Shown here: positions 24,150-36,800 of the stretch, piece after piece
Position numbering within the stretch: position 1 is the stretch's first letter
Layout of the letters: each line of letters starts with the position of its first letter
Position numbers and translations under genes: made by a program
NCBI RefSeq assembly: GCF_008831285.2
Contig: NC_045150.1
Location: 16,998,600-17,062,599, forward strand
Direction of reading: 5' to 3'
DNA from: Nymphaea colorata
Lineage: Eukaryota > Streptophyta > Magnoliopsida > Nymphaeales > Nymphaeaceae
DNA length: 64,000 bases
The notes under the pieces: generated by a model
Told to the model about the DNA's origin: nothing
What the model saw: the letters and a program-made list of their open reading frames with translations, nothing else
Database searches by the model: none

Positions 24150-27100
24150 AATAATAATAACTAGATACTGTCATGTACAAACATGATAACCCTAACTACA
24201 ATCTCCGATTCTCCCCCTATAATCATTCCACTCTTTTCAAACTACAATCCCTGTCTCTCCCTCTCTGATCATTCCTCTCTTTTCTCTCTCTGCATGCTCT
24301 CTTTGCACACACATTAGTAGCATGAGAGTATGTCTTCCTCAAGAAAGACCACATATCTTTGGCCTTGGTATAGTATGCAATTGTTGGAGCTATATGAAAT
24401 TTCACGTTCTTCATAATCCACAACATAACAATGTAATTGTCTTCATCCCACATAGTATATTTTTCTCTTTTCTCAGTAGGTGCATCCTCCTCAAGAACAT
24501 ATTTCTTCCTATGACCAGCCACAGACATTATGAACACCCTAGACTATATTTCATAATTTGAACCATTAAGCTTGATCGTGGTTCTGTAAGAGAAGGAGTT
24601 TCCAACAATCTTGTATTCAGTAGAACCTTCGGATTTACTATTTTCAGCCACACTACATAAAGAAAACACAACTGGCGCATAAGTTAAGAGTCTCGGGTGT
24701 AGTTGCTAACCACAAATTTGAAACGTAATACCACTGACCAAGAATATCAGAGGAATAACAAAGGCACGACAATACAGTAGAATCTGTAAATCACTTATGA
24801 CTCCAACTTCAAATCTGTAACTCTATAAATCAGGCAACAATTCTGAATAGTCCTGCTTCAGCCGATGACTGAAACTCCTTCTACCATCAACTGATGGCTG
24901 CTGCTAGCCTGCTACTCCTAAATACAGCTGTTCCACATAAAACTAACTGTCCACAACGCACGACATAGAGACAAACAATATCAACTAACAGATCTCATAC
25001 TTACGATTTGCAGCAGTCCACAACTCACGAAGCCTTAACATACAGATTTCACATCCACGATTTGTAGATCATTCTGCTCCATACGATTCATGTAAAACTC
25101 TGGTCACAACTGAAGTAGCATCCATGACATCCACTTAAGGATCTGATCATGCCTTCCACATAGGCGTGATCAGGTCCTCCTCCACGCAGCACACCCAAAC
25201 TCTATTCTCTTACCGCCTCCTTATTGGTGGATAAGAGGAAATAGAGATGGGCGACGAGAAGAGGGAAGAGCGAAGAGGTCGCTGGAGGAAGAGGTTGCCG
25301 GAGAAGGGAGTCGCCAGAGAACTTACTTGGTTGTCGATGCCAAAGATGGCTCTGAGACCATGTTACGATCAGAGAGAGAGAGAGAGGCCAAAATGTTATC
25401 ATTAACGTGGCCCTAATCTTAAAGTTAAAGAGATTAGGGCTGGCAGTACAAGACTTACAACATTAGTCCAAGCAACATAAGAAAATATTAAAAGACCTAC
25501 ACTCCAACTTTCTAATATTGTAGAAACACTCTAATCGACTGTCTAGAGTATTTAACATCGATCATAAGTCAGAGTTGCATCAAATTGGAACTCAGTAAGA
25601 GAATGTTCCAGTGAGGATTGGAATAACTTGTTGGAATAAAGCACTTCTAAAACCAAACACATGAAGTAGACTATCTAGTTAAAACTGAAAAGTATTGTCA
25701 CAAAAAACGGCGTTATATTAAAAAAAACGCGTATTTAACGCCAAAAAAGTTCCAGCCGAAAAAAAAGGGAAAAAGACGCGTTTTTTTTGAAAAAAACGGT
25801 AAATTTTAAAAAACGCGTATAAAACGCGTATAAAATGATTTTTTGAGCTTTCTTTTAACGTGCGACTGTAAATGGCATAGCTTGTAATATTGTTTAAGAC
25901 GTTGGCTTTTTTTTAAACTTGTTCGACCTTTTAGTGGCAAAAAAGTATTTTCACACAGGAAAAGAGGGCTTAGGGTTAAAAACTTGAAATCGAAAGAGGC
26001 GTAAGCGTAACAGGCGTTCGAAGGAAGTTTCGAACTTCTTCTTCGAGTGAGGTGAGAACTTCTTCCTTCGTCCGTTCCTCGACCTCACCTCTCAATCGGC
26101 TGAAGAGGGGCGTTTTTCGGCTGAAGAGGGGCGTTTTCATCCAGCTGAAGAGGAGGGCATTCATTCGACTTCCTTCGTCTCCATCTCTTTTTCATTCGAG
26201 CGGTGACAGGTTCTCTTTCCAAGTTTCCATTTCGTTTTTTAATTTTTTTACAACGTATAGACTATAGACTATTAAGTATTAACTATAGTATACATGTGTT
26301 GTTCGATTTTTCTTTTTTCTTGTTGTCGTATGCATCAATGCATGCCTTCGTCTCCATCTAGCCTTCTTAACTATACTATAATGTTATGAGAGCATTTTGG
26401 AATCCTAACAAACCTGGACGTACAAAAAAATTGTAGATAATCAGTATGTGCAACTTCTGTTTCTTATTGTTAGCTCAGATAGTGGTTGGATTGCAGGGTT
26501 TTATTAATCTTGTGTGTATGATTCCTAGTGTGATGGGCACGTAGATACTGTTTTCATTGACTGTTTGTGCAACACAGTAATTGCTCTTATTCATTTATCC
26601 CGTAGCTACATATAAATGCTTTTAGACTGATATGTAGTATCTTACGATTTTGATGAATTAAGGCCGTAAATAGTTGATAGGCCATCATGGCTTTAGTGGG
26701 TATTCTTGCAAAGGAATCTATTGCTATGGAGTATGGTGGACCGTGACAAGGCTTCAATGGGAGCTTTGTTAGTTATGTATTTGTCATTTCATTATCTAAT
26801 TTTAATGTGTTGCTTATCTAGTCATTTTTCAATGTTTCTTTTAATTTCTCATTTACTTTCTTTTTATATAATTATCAGGATTATTTATTTATTTTTTAAA
26901 AATTTGCCATCCTTTTCCCGTTTTATTCCCGAGATTTTCGGCTTCGCCGTATTATACCCGTTTTTTTCATCGCCGTATTATACACGTCCACGTCTTTTGT
27001 GACAATGCTTAAAAGCACTAAAAAGGCCTAGGCGGCAGCCATAAAAACTTACGCACAATCTAAGCAGCGCCTACTTAGGGCCTAAGGGTCCTGTTCAACA

Positions 27101-30100
27101 AAAGGAAAGGAGGAAAATAAAAAGAGGAAAAAGCACCAAAGTGGGGCTCTTGAGAAAATCCTACCTCAATCACTATATTGGGCAATAGAACTGTTACAAT
27201 TGAGGTAAACGAGAGAGATGTTGAGGAAAGGAGAAAATGAGAGAGAGAGACAAAGAAAGAGAGCCAAAAAGAAAATCCTTATTAACGTAACCCTAATCTC
27301 CTTTTAAAGAGATTAGGGCTGGCTGTACAAACTTTATAAAAACAGTCCAACTACTATAAGAAAATATTTAAAGACCTCTCTAATTTTTTAATATTACAAA
27401 AACACTCTTTAACACTTCCCCTCAAGCTGAAGCATATATATCAATCATGCTCAGCTTGTTACAACATCTCAGGAAATCGCCTCTAGGAAGAGCTTTGGTG
27501 AGGATATCAGTTGTCTGATCTTCTAAGGAGACATGAATGGTGTTAACAATTCCTTCTTGAACTAGGTACTGAACATAGTGGCAATCCACTTCAATGTGTT
27601 TCGTCCTCTCATGGAAAACAGGATTGGTAGCAATATAGGTCGATGCCTTGTTGTCACAATACGTCTTCATTGAGAGATTCACTGAAACACCCAACTCTAG
27701 AAGCAATGATCTGACCCATGACATTTCAACCACAGTTTGAGCCATAGTCCTATATTTCGACTCAGCACTATCCTATATTTCGACTCAGCACTAGATTGAG
27801 CTACCACATTCTGCTTCTTGCTCCTCCAAGTAATAAGATTACTTCCCACAAAGACACAAAAACCTGTAGTAGACTTCCTGTCATCTACAGATCCTGCACA
27901 ATCAGCATCACTATATGCTTCCATGTCAACACCTTCTCCCTTTTTGAACCATAACCCCTTTCCGGGGCTGGTTTCAAGTATCTGACAATCATTAGAATAG
28001 CGTCCCAATGAACTTTCCGGGGTTTTTCCATGAACTGACTTAGCTTATTCACAACGAAGCTAATGTCGGGGTGAGTGACAGTCAAATATAACAGTTTCCC
28101 TATCAGAGATCTGTAAGTTCTAGAGCCAAAAGGCTTTGATTCATCATCATGTATATGAATGTGGGGATTCATAGGAAGTGTGACACGTTTAGCCCCCAAT
28201 AAACTTGCCCCCAATAAACTTGTGTCCTGTAGAAGATCAAGAGCATATTTTCTTTGAGACATACAACTCCTTTACTACTACGAGCCACCTCAATACCAAG
28301 AAAATAATGGAGTTGTCCAAGGTCTTTTGTAACAAAGTGTTGTTGTAAAAAACTCCTTTGTCTGAGCCATTTCTTGATTGTTTTCTCCAGTGATAACAAT
28401 ATCATCCACGTATATAATCAATATCATTATACCAGATATGCCTCGCTTGATAAACAACAAGTAATCAAGCTGGGATCATCGAAATCCATATTTAGATAAA
28501 ACCTCAGTTAGCTTATGGAACCATGCACGAGGACTCTGTTTAAGTCCATAAATAGCCTTTTTTAATTTGCATACCTTGGAACACTCCCCCTGTCGCTCAA
28601 AAACAGGTGGTTGGAGCACTAGAAAGCTTACCTGCATCACCAGTCACATGGGCTGCAGCACCAGAATCCACATACCATTGTCCTTCTTCATTTTGCTTAA
28701 TATTGACTTTAGACAAGGCCGTCATTAAAATCTGTTGCACATAAGTAGGAATGTTTGATGTTGCAATCGTGTTCAATACAGCTGACCCTGCTGCCTTATT
28801 GTCACGCCTGACTTGTTTTCCCTTGTTTTGAGGGTTATGCCAACATTCTGACTTCACATGACCTCTCTTATTGCAATAAAAGCAAGTAGGTCTGAGCATT
28901 TGTATTTGGCGTTGGAAGAATACCTCTCGCCATGCCTGCCTGTGAGTTCCAAACCCTAGGACGGCTTCCTTGCAAAGCATGGGTCCTGGTGACTAACACA
29001 TTGTGACTGCCAGAAGGAAATAATTCTTGTCGTTGTATACGACTTGCTTCATGTTGAATCAATTTTGCTTTCAGGTCTTCAAAAGAGGGAAGAACAAGTA
29101 AGACCTCTAAAGCAGTGTAGAAAACATCAAAATCTGACCCCAAACCACTCAAAGCCTGTTGTACCTTGTCCTTGTCACTGACTGGGTGCCCGATGATTGC
29201 AAGTTGGTCACTGACATTTTTTATTTCATGTATGTATTCCAAAATTGAACGTGTTCCTCGATTGATATCTTCAAGTTGCCTCTTGAGTTGTAGAAATCTT
29301 GCTTCCAATACTTGAGAATACGTGGTAGTGAGTACATTCCACAACTCCAATGCTGAAAGATCATCAATTCAACGCCCGCCAGAACTTCTTCTGACAATGT
29401 GGAGGTGATATATGCTACGAGGGATTGATCATGTGCCATCCACATTTCATATTCAGGATTAATTTCAGCAACGGTTTCTTGAATTTGCCCTGCAGCATTC
29501 TTCACCTCTCGCATGATCCATTCGGGTGGCGCAGGTGTGGTGCCATTGAGATGACCATAGAGACGATGACTCTTGATGAAGGGGACTATTTGACGTTTCC
29601 AAGTCAAATAGTTGATGTGATTCAGCTTTTGAGAGATGAGTTGAGAGAGGAAACTGGACGACAATATGGAAGAATTGCGGTTGTGATGGTCCATGGTTGA
29701 TTTTGAGGCTAAACGTATAAGGATGAAGGCTTACAGTAGATACTAGGGTAGATGATAGCAACCAGAAAAACGGAATTTTAGATTAGGGTAGACGTCAAGA
29801 ATAAGAGCAGAGATCAAGGATTTTAGGGTTAGGTCAAAGATTTTAGGGTTAGGGCAGAAAACAGAAATTAGGGCTGAAATTAGGGCAGAGATTTTAGGGT
29901 AGGGCAAAGATCAAGGGATTTTAGGGTTAGGGCAGAAAAACAGAAATTAGGGCAGAGATTTTAGGGTTAGGGCAGCAAACAGAAATTAGGGCAGAGAATG
30001 AGACTTGTTACCGGACAATCTCAGTGGCCACAACCTGGCTCTGATACCATGTAAGATTTTGAGATATTGCGCCAAACCACTGGATTGAATCCTTTGCAGA

Positions 30101-33100
30101 TGCGAGAAGAGAGGAAGAGGCGGTGACTGCACGTGCAATGGAGAGAGAGAAGAAAAGAGGGCAGCAACCGTGGCCCTTCCTCCTTGTCATTAATATAACC
30201 TAATGTATGCTACAAGTAAATACAGAAAACAACAAGTATTTACAAGTATGCCACCACCCATTATGTTTAGGTATATGGGCAAGCTGGATCGGGTCTGTAG
30301 ACCCGATCCAATTTGTACAATCTTAACATGATCGTCACTTCATTCGTGAAAGGATTGATGCTAAAGAGTTAATTTTACCTTACATGAAGTCTGAAGACCA
30401 AACCGCTGATGTTCTAACGAAAGCTCTATCTTCGACTTCGTTCGAGACAAATGTATCAAAGTTGGGCATGTTTGATATGTATGTCCAACTTGAGGGGGAG
30501 TGTTGAAGCATGTTAGATGGGTCTCGGGACCGGGTCTGGATCCATACCCGATCCATCGTGTAGCCCTTGTTGGGCCTTACTTAAGGATTGTAACCCTAAT
30601 TTTGAGTAAGTTAATGAAATCTTAAGAGAGAGAGAGTCTGGTCGCTAGTGGGCGCCAGTTCCTCCTCGTCTGTGGTTTTTTTTCCTCTTGCAGAGGGTTT
30701 TTCCATGTTACATCGTGTCCATCATATTCCTTTGTTCTTGATCCACGTGTTTCTATAGTTTTAAAGATTCCTACACTCCTCTCTCTCTCTCTCTCTTCTT
30801 GTTTCTAAAGATTCTATGAAACGGGGAGGGAGAGATTTTGTCCATTTTCATCAAAAATCACTGAGGATTCATTGATTTGGGAGAGCCTACTAGCCAGTGA
30901 AGAAGCTTTCTCGTAGTGAGAATAGTGGGAAGCTTGGAGAACGAGAGTTTTTTGCACCAAGAAGGTAAAAAAAAAATACTCATTTTCATCATTGAATCGA
31001 TCAATTTTCTTATTTTTTAATGTGTTGTTGATATGCATGAATGTTCCTTATGTATGATGATTTATTTTATATTGAATACATTTTTCTTGATTTTTTCCGA
31101 TTTTTTGTTTATTTTTCCCGATCTTTTCTTATTTTCCTTTATTTTTCCTATTTTTTTAACATTTTTTAAATTAAAAATATAATTTTACGATACGCTATAC
31201 TACGTTTGTGATGGCATAAAGGTTGACCTAACCGATACGCGTTACGCTACGCCTTTTACAACATTGGTTTCTTCACTATTTCATTTTCTCTTGTTTTAGG
31301 TATTTAACATAACCTTCTAAATGAAATACAATACATATTAGTTTTTCATTTCTTGTATTTTTACCTAACATTTTGATTTTTTATGTTTTTCAAAAACTCC
31401 AAGATTTTCCCAAAAAAAAAAAAAACTCTGCTGATAAATACCCGATAAAACCCCAAGAACGATATTTGTGGCTATGGTATTAGGCTACCAACTTTGAAAA
31501 TTCATATTTGAACGTAGCAAAAGTAACAAAGTTGAAAGAAATCTCATAATATGTCCAAATATTTTCAATACTTTGAGGCTACCTGCAATTATTGTGCTAT
31601 ACCATTGTCATAACATATTAATAACGTCATGAGTTCAAGCCAATGATGCCTCAAACTATCTCTGAATTTCATTTTTCTCTAGGTTCATATCATAGGGATA
31701 CTAGATCATCTAATACGATAAGTTTCTGACTCTAAACTTTATTGAAGGTACAGAGAGTAAAATTGTCAAGGCTAACTTTAACCAATAGTCTGCCCCAAGC
31801 AAATGCATACTGAATCTAATAACTGAATTCAATCATTGAAGGTATTGGCATGGTTTGTTCTTTGTTGTAGTTAACAAAGTTAGCTATTCCGTAAAGATTG
31901 TAGTGGAGTAAAAATAATCAAGTCAGAAACATCTAACACTGCTAAAAGGGAATACAAAGAATATTCCTGGGCAATCAGCATATGTACAAAAAAACCATAT
32001 CAAGAGTGAACTGTTACCAACATGCAAATTTGTGTTAACAGAGAAGCTATCAGTCTCAGTTCGAGGATAGCTGATGAATCCAGCCTGATAGAGGTCCTCT
32101 GCTACCTGGGGAAAAAAGTAAAGAAGTTTGATTATGCTTTTCAATCCTGTTATGAATATACAAAATTAAGATTTATATAGCATAAATAAGAAGACAGTTA
32201 ATCAAATTAAATTCCCTGATGGTACAAAAGCAAGTCCCTGGAATAAACCATCGTTTTGTAACATAGGAATATGTGCATGTGTATATGTATGTGTTACTTT
32301 TTAAGTTCAGGAAATCATGTAAAGTATGAGGACTTCATCATTTCTATGGAGGGTTTCTTTGATAAGGAAGAATTACTGTTGCTGCTGTCCTGAGCTATAC
32401 TCTTGGTGGCATTTGATGTCATACAAACAACAAAAAATTAGTAAGTTTTTAGGTCTTTAGATGAGGGGAAAGTCATTGTATCTTGCATCATAGGTTGTCT
32501 ACTTGTCTTCTACCAAATACATCCCATGACGTTATAGATTGACAGTTACCATTTTTAGAAATATATTGGCAAATGGCAATGAATTACATTGGAGATACCA
32601 AGTAACTATTTTTCAGAGAGATGTCAGCTTATAAAAAGTACTAAAATAAAATTTTATTGATGAATCTTGAAAATATAATATTATTCCAAAATTTTGAGAA
32701 GACATATATGTTACAGTTATGTATAAGAACCAGCTTGGGCTAGCACAGAGGAAGAAGGGAGAATACTCTTCATACTCTTAAGTCTTATGGACCATGTGTT
32801 ACATGATATTCAAATATCACTAGCAATTTGAGCTTTTGTTTTGTACACATCTATATAATTTTGTTGTTTATTTGCTTGCACATTAGTTTATGATTTAGAG
32901 TTCATGGGGCATTATCCACATTCAATCCAATCAAACTTGTCTAGTCTAAACATGAGCCATCCATTGATATGTCAAACAGTGTGATCAAAAGTCATAGTTA
33001 GTATTTGAATATGTTGGCAGCACAACTAAGTATGTCTGTAGTTAACCAGTTCAACTTCCTGCTCCCAGAACATTGATTAACTAAACTGTTCCTCTTATTA

Positions 33101-33788
33101 CCTATTCCCTTTCTTTCCATGTATGAAACCAACAGGAATCAAGCGCAAAGACACAGAAGCTGTATCTAGCATGAAATACAAGTCAAAAAATAAGAACCCA
33201 AAGATGCACCTGTATGGCAACAAACATATGGCAGAAAGATACTTTTATTATAGAGACAACACGAACAGCTAGCTTACCTTCATTGTATGCTCTGAGCTCA
33301 TCCGGAAATACTGAGATGCACGTCTTTGTAGCTCAACCGTACTCAAAGGGTAAGGTGGATATTTTCGTTTCTCCTGATGATTAACCTTTTTAACCTTTAT
33401 ATAAAATGAAAAACAAACAGTAACTTGGCTGCTATTTTCTCTTGTGAATGTTGGTAGGAAAATGCAAATAACAAATAAACTGAGCCTCTTGGAAACTGAA
33501 GTCATAAACTTAATCCTTAAAATGAGTATCAAGGAAAAAAATCCTAACTACCCCCCCCCCTCCCCGGCGAAACCACCACCAAACAAAAACAGGGAAAAAA
33601 GGGGTGGCTGAACAAACCAGGCAGCAGACCAGCCCAATGGTTAATTTGGAGAGGTGCATGCACCTGGGCCCAACCGAGGCCACCATGATCTTAAAAATGG
33701 GTTTCAAGATTCAGGGAATCAGTCAAATTGAATGGGCAGTCATTTTTTGAATCAGATAAAGTTAAAAGTATATTAGAATATATAAACG

Positions 33789-33861
<73 letters not shown>

Positions 33862-36800
33862 GTTTATAAAGAAATGACAGGATACACCACATCTCCACGG
33901 ATCAGATTAGGTTTATGACTAGTTGGGCCAGTCAGTGGCATGCTGATTGGTCCCTGACATCAAAAAAGTTGTCTCAGATACTTTTCCCTTTTTTTACTAT
34001 AGATTTAAAAGTATGTGTAAGACTGCATGATATATATCATTTACAAGTGCACATACAATGTGTATGTGTACACTGGCTTACTGAAAATAGTTTTCAGTTA
34101 ACATGTAGGCTTGGACCAACTAGTCTTTTTAGGCCTTGACTAACCTGTGCCCAACTTGACTTAGGTCCTGATTGAATAGAAATCGGTCAATTCAGGCTGA
34201 TTCTCACTGATTTGGACAATACTGCTTATTCAGATTTTTTCCAAAAGATGGTTTCAAAATGTGTGCCTGAAGATGACAAGTAGAGGTGAAATCCAGATAT
34301 TTGTTCATCACAAGTTTTGATTTCCTGCAACTGTAATGGTAACTTGTAATTAAATTAATTATTTTATTATTAGCTTTTATTTACACAATTACTACTCTCT
34401 CTCAGACTCTCAGTTGAAGAGGTTTTTCCCTTCAGTTCTCCAATCTCCGCCCCAACCCTTACATTGTAAGCTCTCTTGGCATCAAGCAAATTGGGCTTTG
34501 AGCTGATTGCTACTTCCTGAACCTGAAATACCCAAGCCCAAGATGAGCCTGAGTTTCAGTTGGGCCTGTCAGCCGCTTCTGAGTGACATCTCAGGGCAGC
34601 CTGATGTAGACTGATGTCTATCCCTACACGTTTGCTCCCAACGATAGCTAAAAAAAAAAAATCAAAGATTAATAAAGTTTAAGGGAATCACAATGCAACA
34701 AGTCTAATTGCACATTTGCAACATAAGGTAACCAGAATGTAAAACCATAAATATCACCTCACCGTAGCAGTTGGTTCTTCAACACACATCTCATAAATTA
34801 TCAGAGCACTAGAATAGTCAAACAAGTGACCACGTCTGCAGAGCAAAATGAAGTTACGTGCTTTAGGATCAGACAACTTAAACACATGAATTGAACGATA
34901 GACAATTAAAATAGGCAAATTACATCCAAGTGAAAGAGGCACTTCCATCCTCAGAGTCATGAGAACAGTTAATTGCCCAAAACTCCTCTGGCTCATGCGA
35001 CTGTATTTCCCAAAATCTTTCAACCACAAATCCAAGCGTTGGAAACTGTGCAGAACAAAGTATAAATCATGACACTGGTAAACAGTTACAACAAGGGGAA
35101 TAATTTGTATGAAATTCCTACCTGGCATGGACCATAACTCAAAATAATGTTTCTATTTTCTCCAGCAAAATCAAGATTGAAAGCATTCCCCAAAAGCAAG
35201 GTCTGAAACCTAGTGAATGATGCTCCAATTCGCAAATCAATTTCCTGTTTTAAATTATCCAAAACAGAACCTCAGCACTGGCAGCAGCAAAGGGAATAAG
35301 TCTGAACATTAATAGGATGAGGAAAAAATAGTTTAAACAAAAGAAACACAGATAGAACACATTTAATGTGCATGTGCAGATTCCCTCTGCATGTTTATAC
35401 TAAAGACATTAAGATGCACCTTTCCACCAATGGTCTAAAATTTAAATTACGTAAGAATAGATGAAGCAAAACCAGTAGTAATGACAAAAGGAAACTCCCA
35501 AAAGCTTTGTCATTTTGGATATCAGAATGTAACCTGCCGAACATCTACAGCATCTGCAAACAGTGGATTTGGTCTGTCAAGATTCTGTGCAGCTTCGTGT
35601 ATTTCCCTGGAAAGCACCAAGGCATGTAGAGAAATTATCATTACAGAAAAAACAGATAAACATGGAATTCACTAAACTGCACAGCATATAGATGAGCAAA
35701 GAATTGCCTACCATACCTATTAATTAAAGCAGAGAAGTGTGCTCTCAATATGTTTAAGTGTGGATTCACGGCTGTGCAGACCTCAATGACTTCATATGCG
35801 ATATTCTCCCCCTCTCTATCACAATCCAGCCAGAGTACAAGCCACTGACATTTCCTAGCTTCCTCTTCCAAGGTTCTCTTGATGTCTAACTTGTCCTGTT
35901 TATTTCCCACCAAAAATAGAATAAGAACACAAAATCGGACAAGGGAATTAACTGCACAAGAATGCAATGCAATCGGAACATATAAACCACAATAAGCGCC
36001 TACGAAGGACAGTAAAACTCGTTTGAAAGAGGCCTGCTTGCGGTCGGGAAAAAATGAGCAGGAAGCTGATTTTGTTGAGCCGGTTTAGATGCCACCGTCT
36101 CCGTTTAAGAAAAGAGTGGTCGGATATTGCACTGTGCTTTATAATACTACCACCTGCCACTTTTCTGGCCAAACTGGTGCACCAGACCGCACTGAGTATC
36201 CGTCGCACAGGCTTTTCCATGGTAAACACTTTTTTACCTCCAAATTTGAGCAGGTATCTAATTTTTCATTCATGGGAGGAACAAACAACGCAGCCACAAA
36301 CCCACTTAGACGTAACTGGGAATTGGGTAGATTGAATGCACAGGACTCGTCCAGTAGAGAAGGCAACCGAAAGTGCTGCATTAGCAATACAATGAGAAAG
36401 TCACCCAGGTTTCTACACCCAAGCGATTCACTTGAACGCGGTAATCCAAACCCAATTACCAACCGACATAAATCTTATAGAAATAGCTCATCCACCATAT
36501 GGAATTCCAAAAACCATGGAATCGTCCACATTCAACTTAAATCAACTAAAAAACGCGCATCTATCTACCTATGAATCGCTAAAAATGAGTGCCGTAGAAG
36601 GAGAGAGAGAGAGAGAGACCTCGGGGACGAACTTTTGTACGGGAGCGGAGAAGAGGTCGGAGGGATCGCAGGAGTGCCACTTGCGGTAGCGCTGGTCGAA
36701 GTCAAGCTCCATCAGATGGCCCGTGACGGAGGTCATGAGCATCAGGCATGGCTGTCCTCTTATGTTGTACTCGAACTCGAACACCCTGTTGTAGCGCGAC

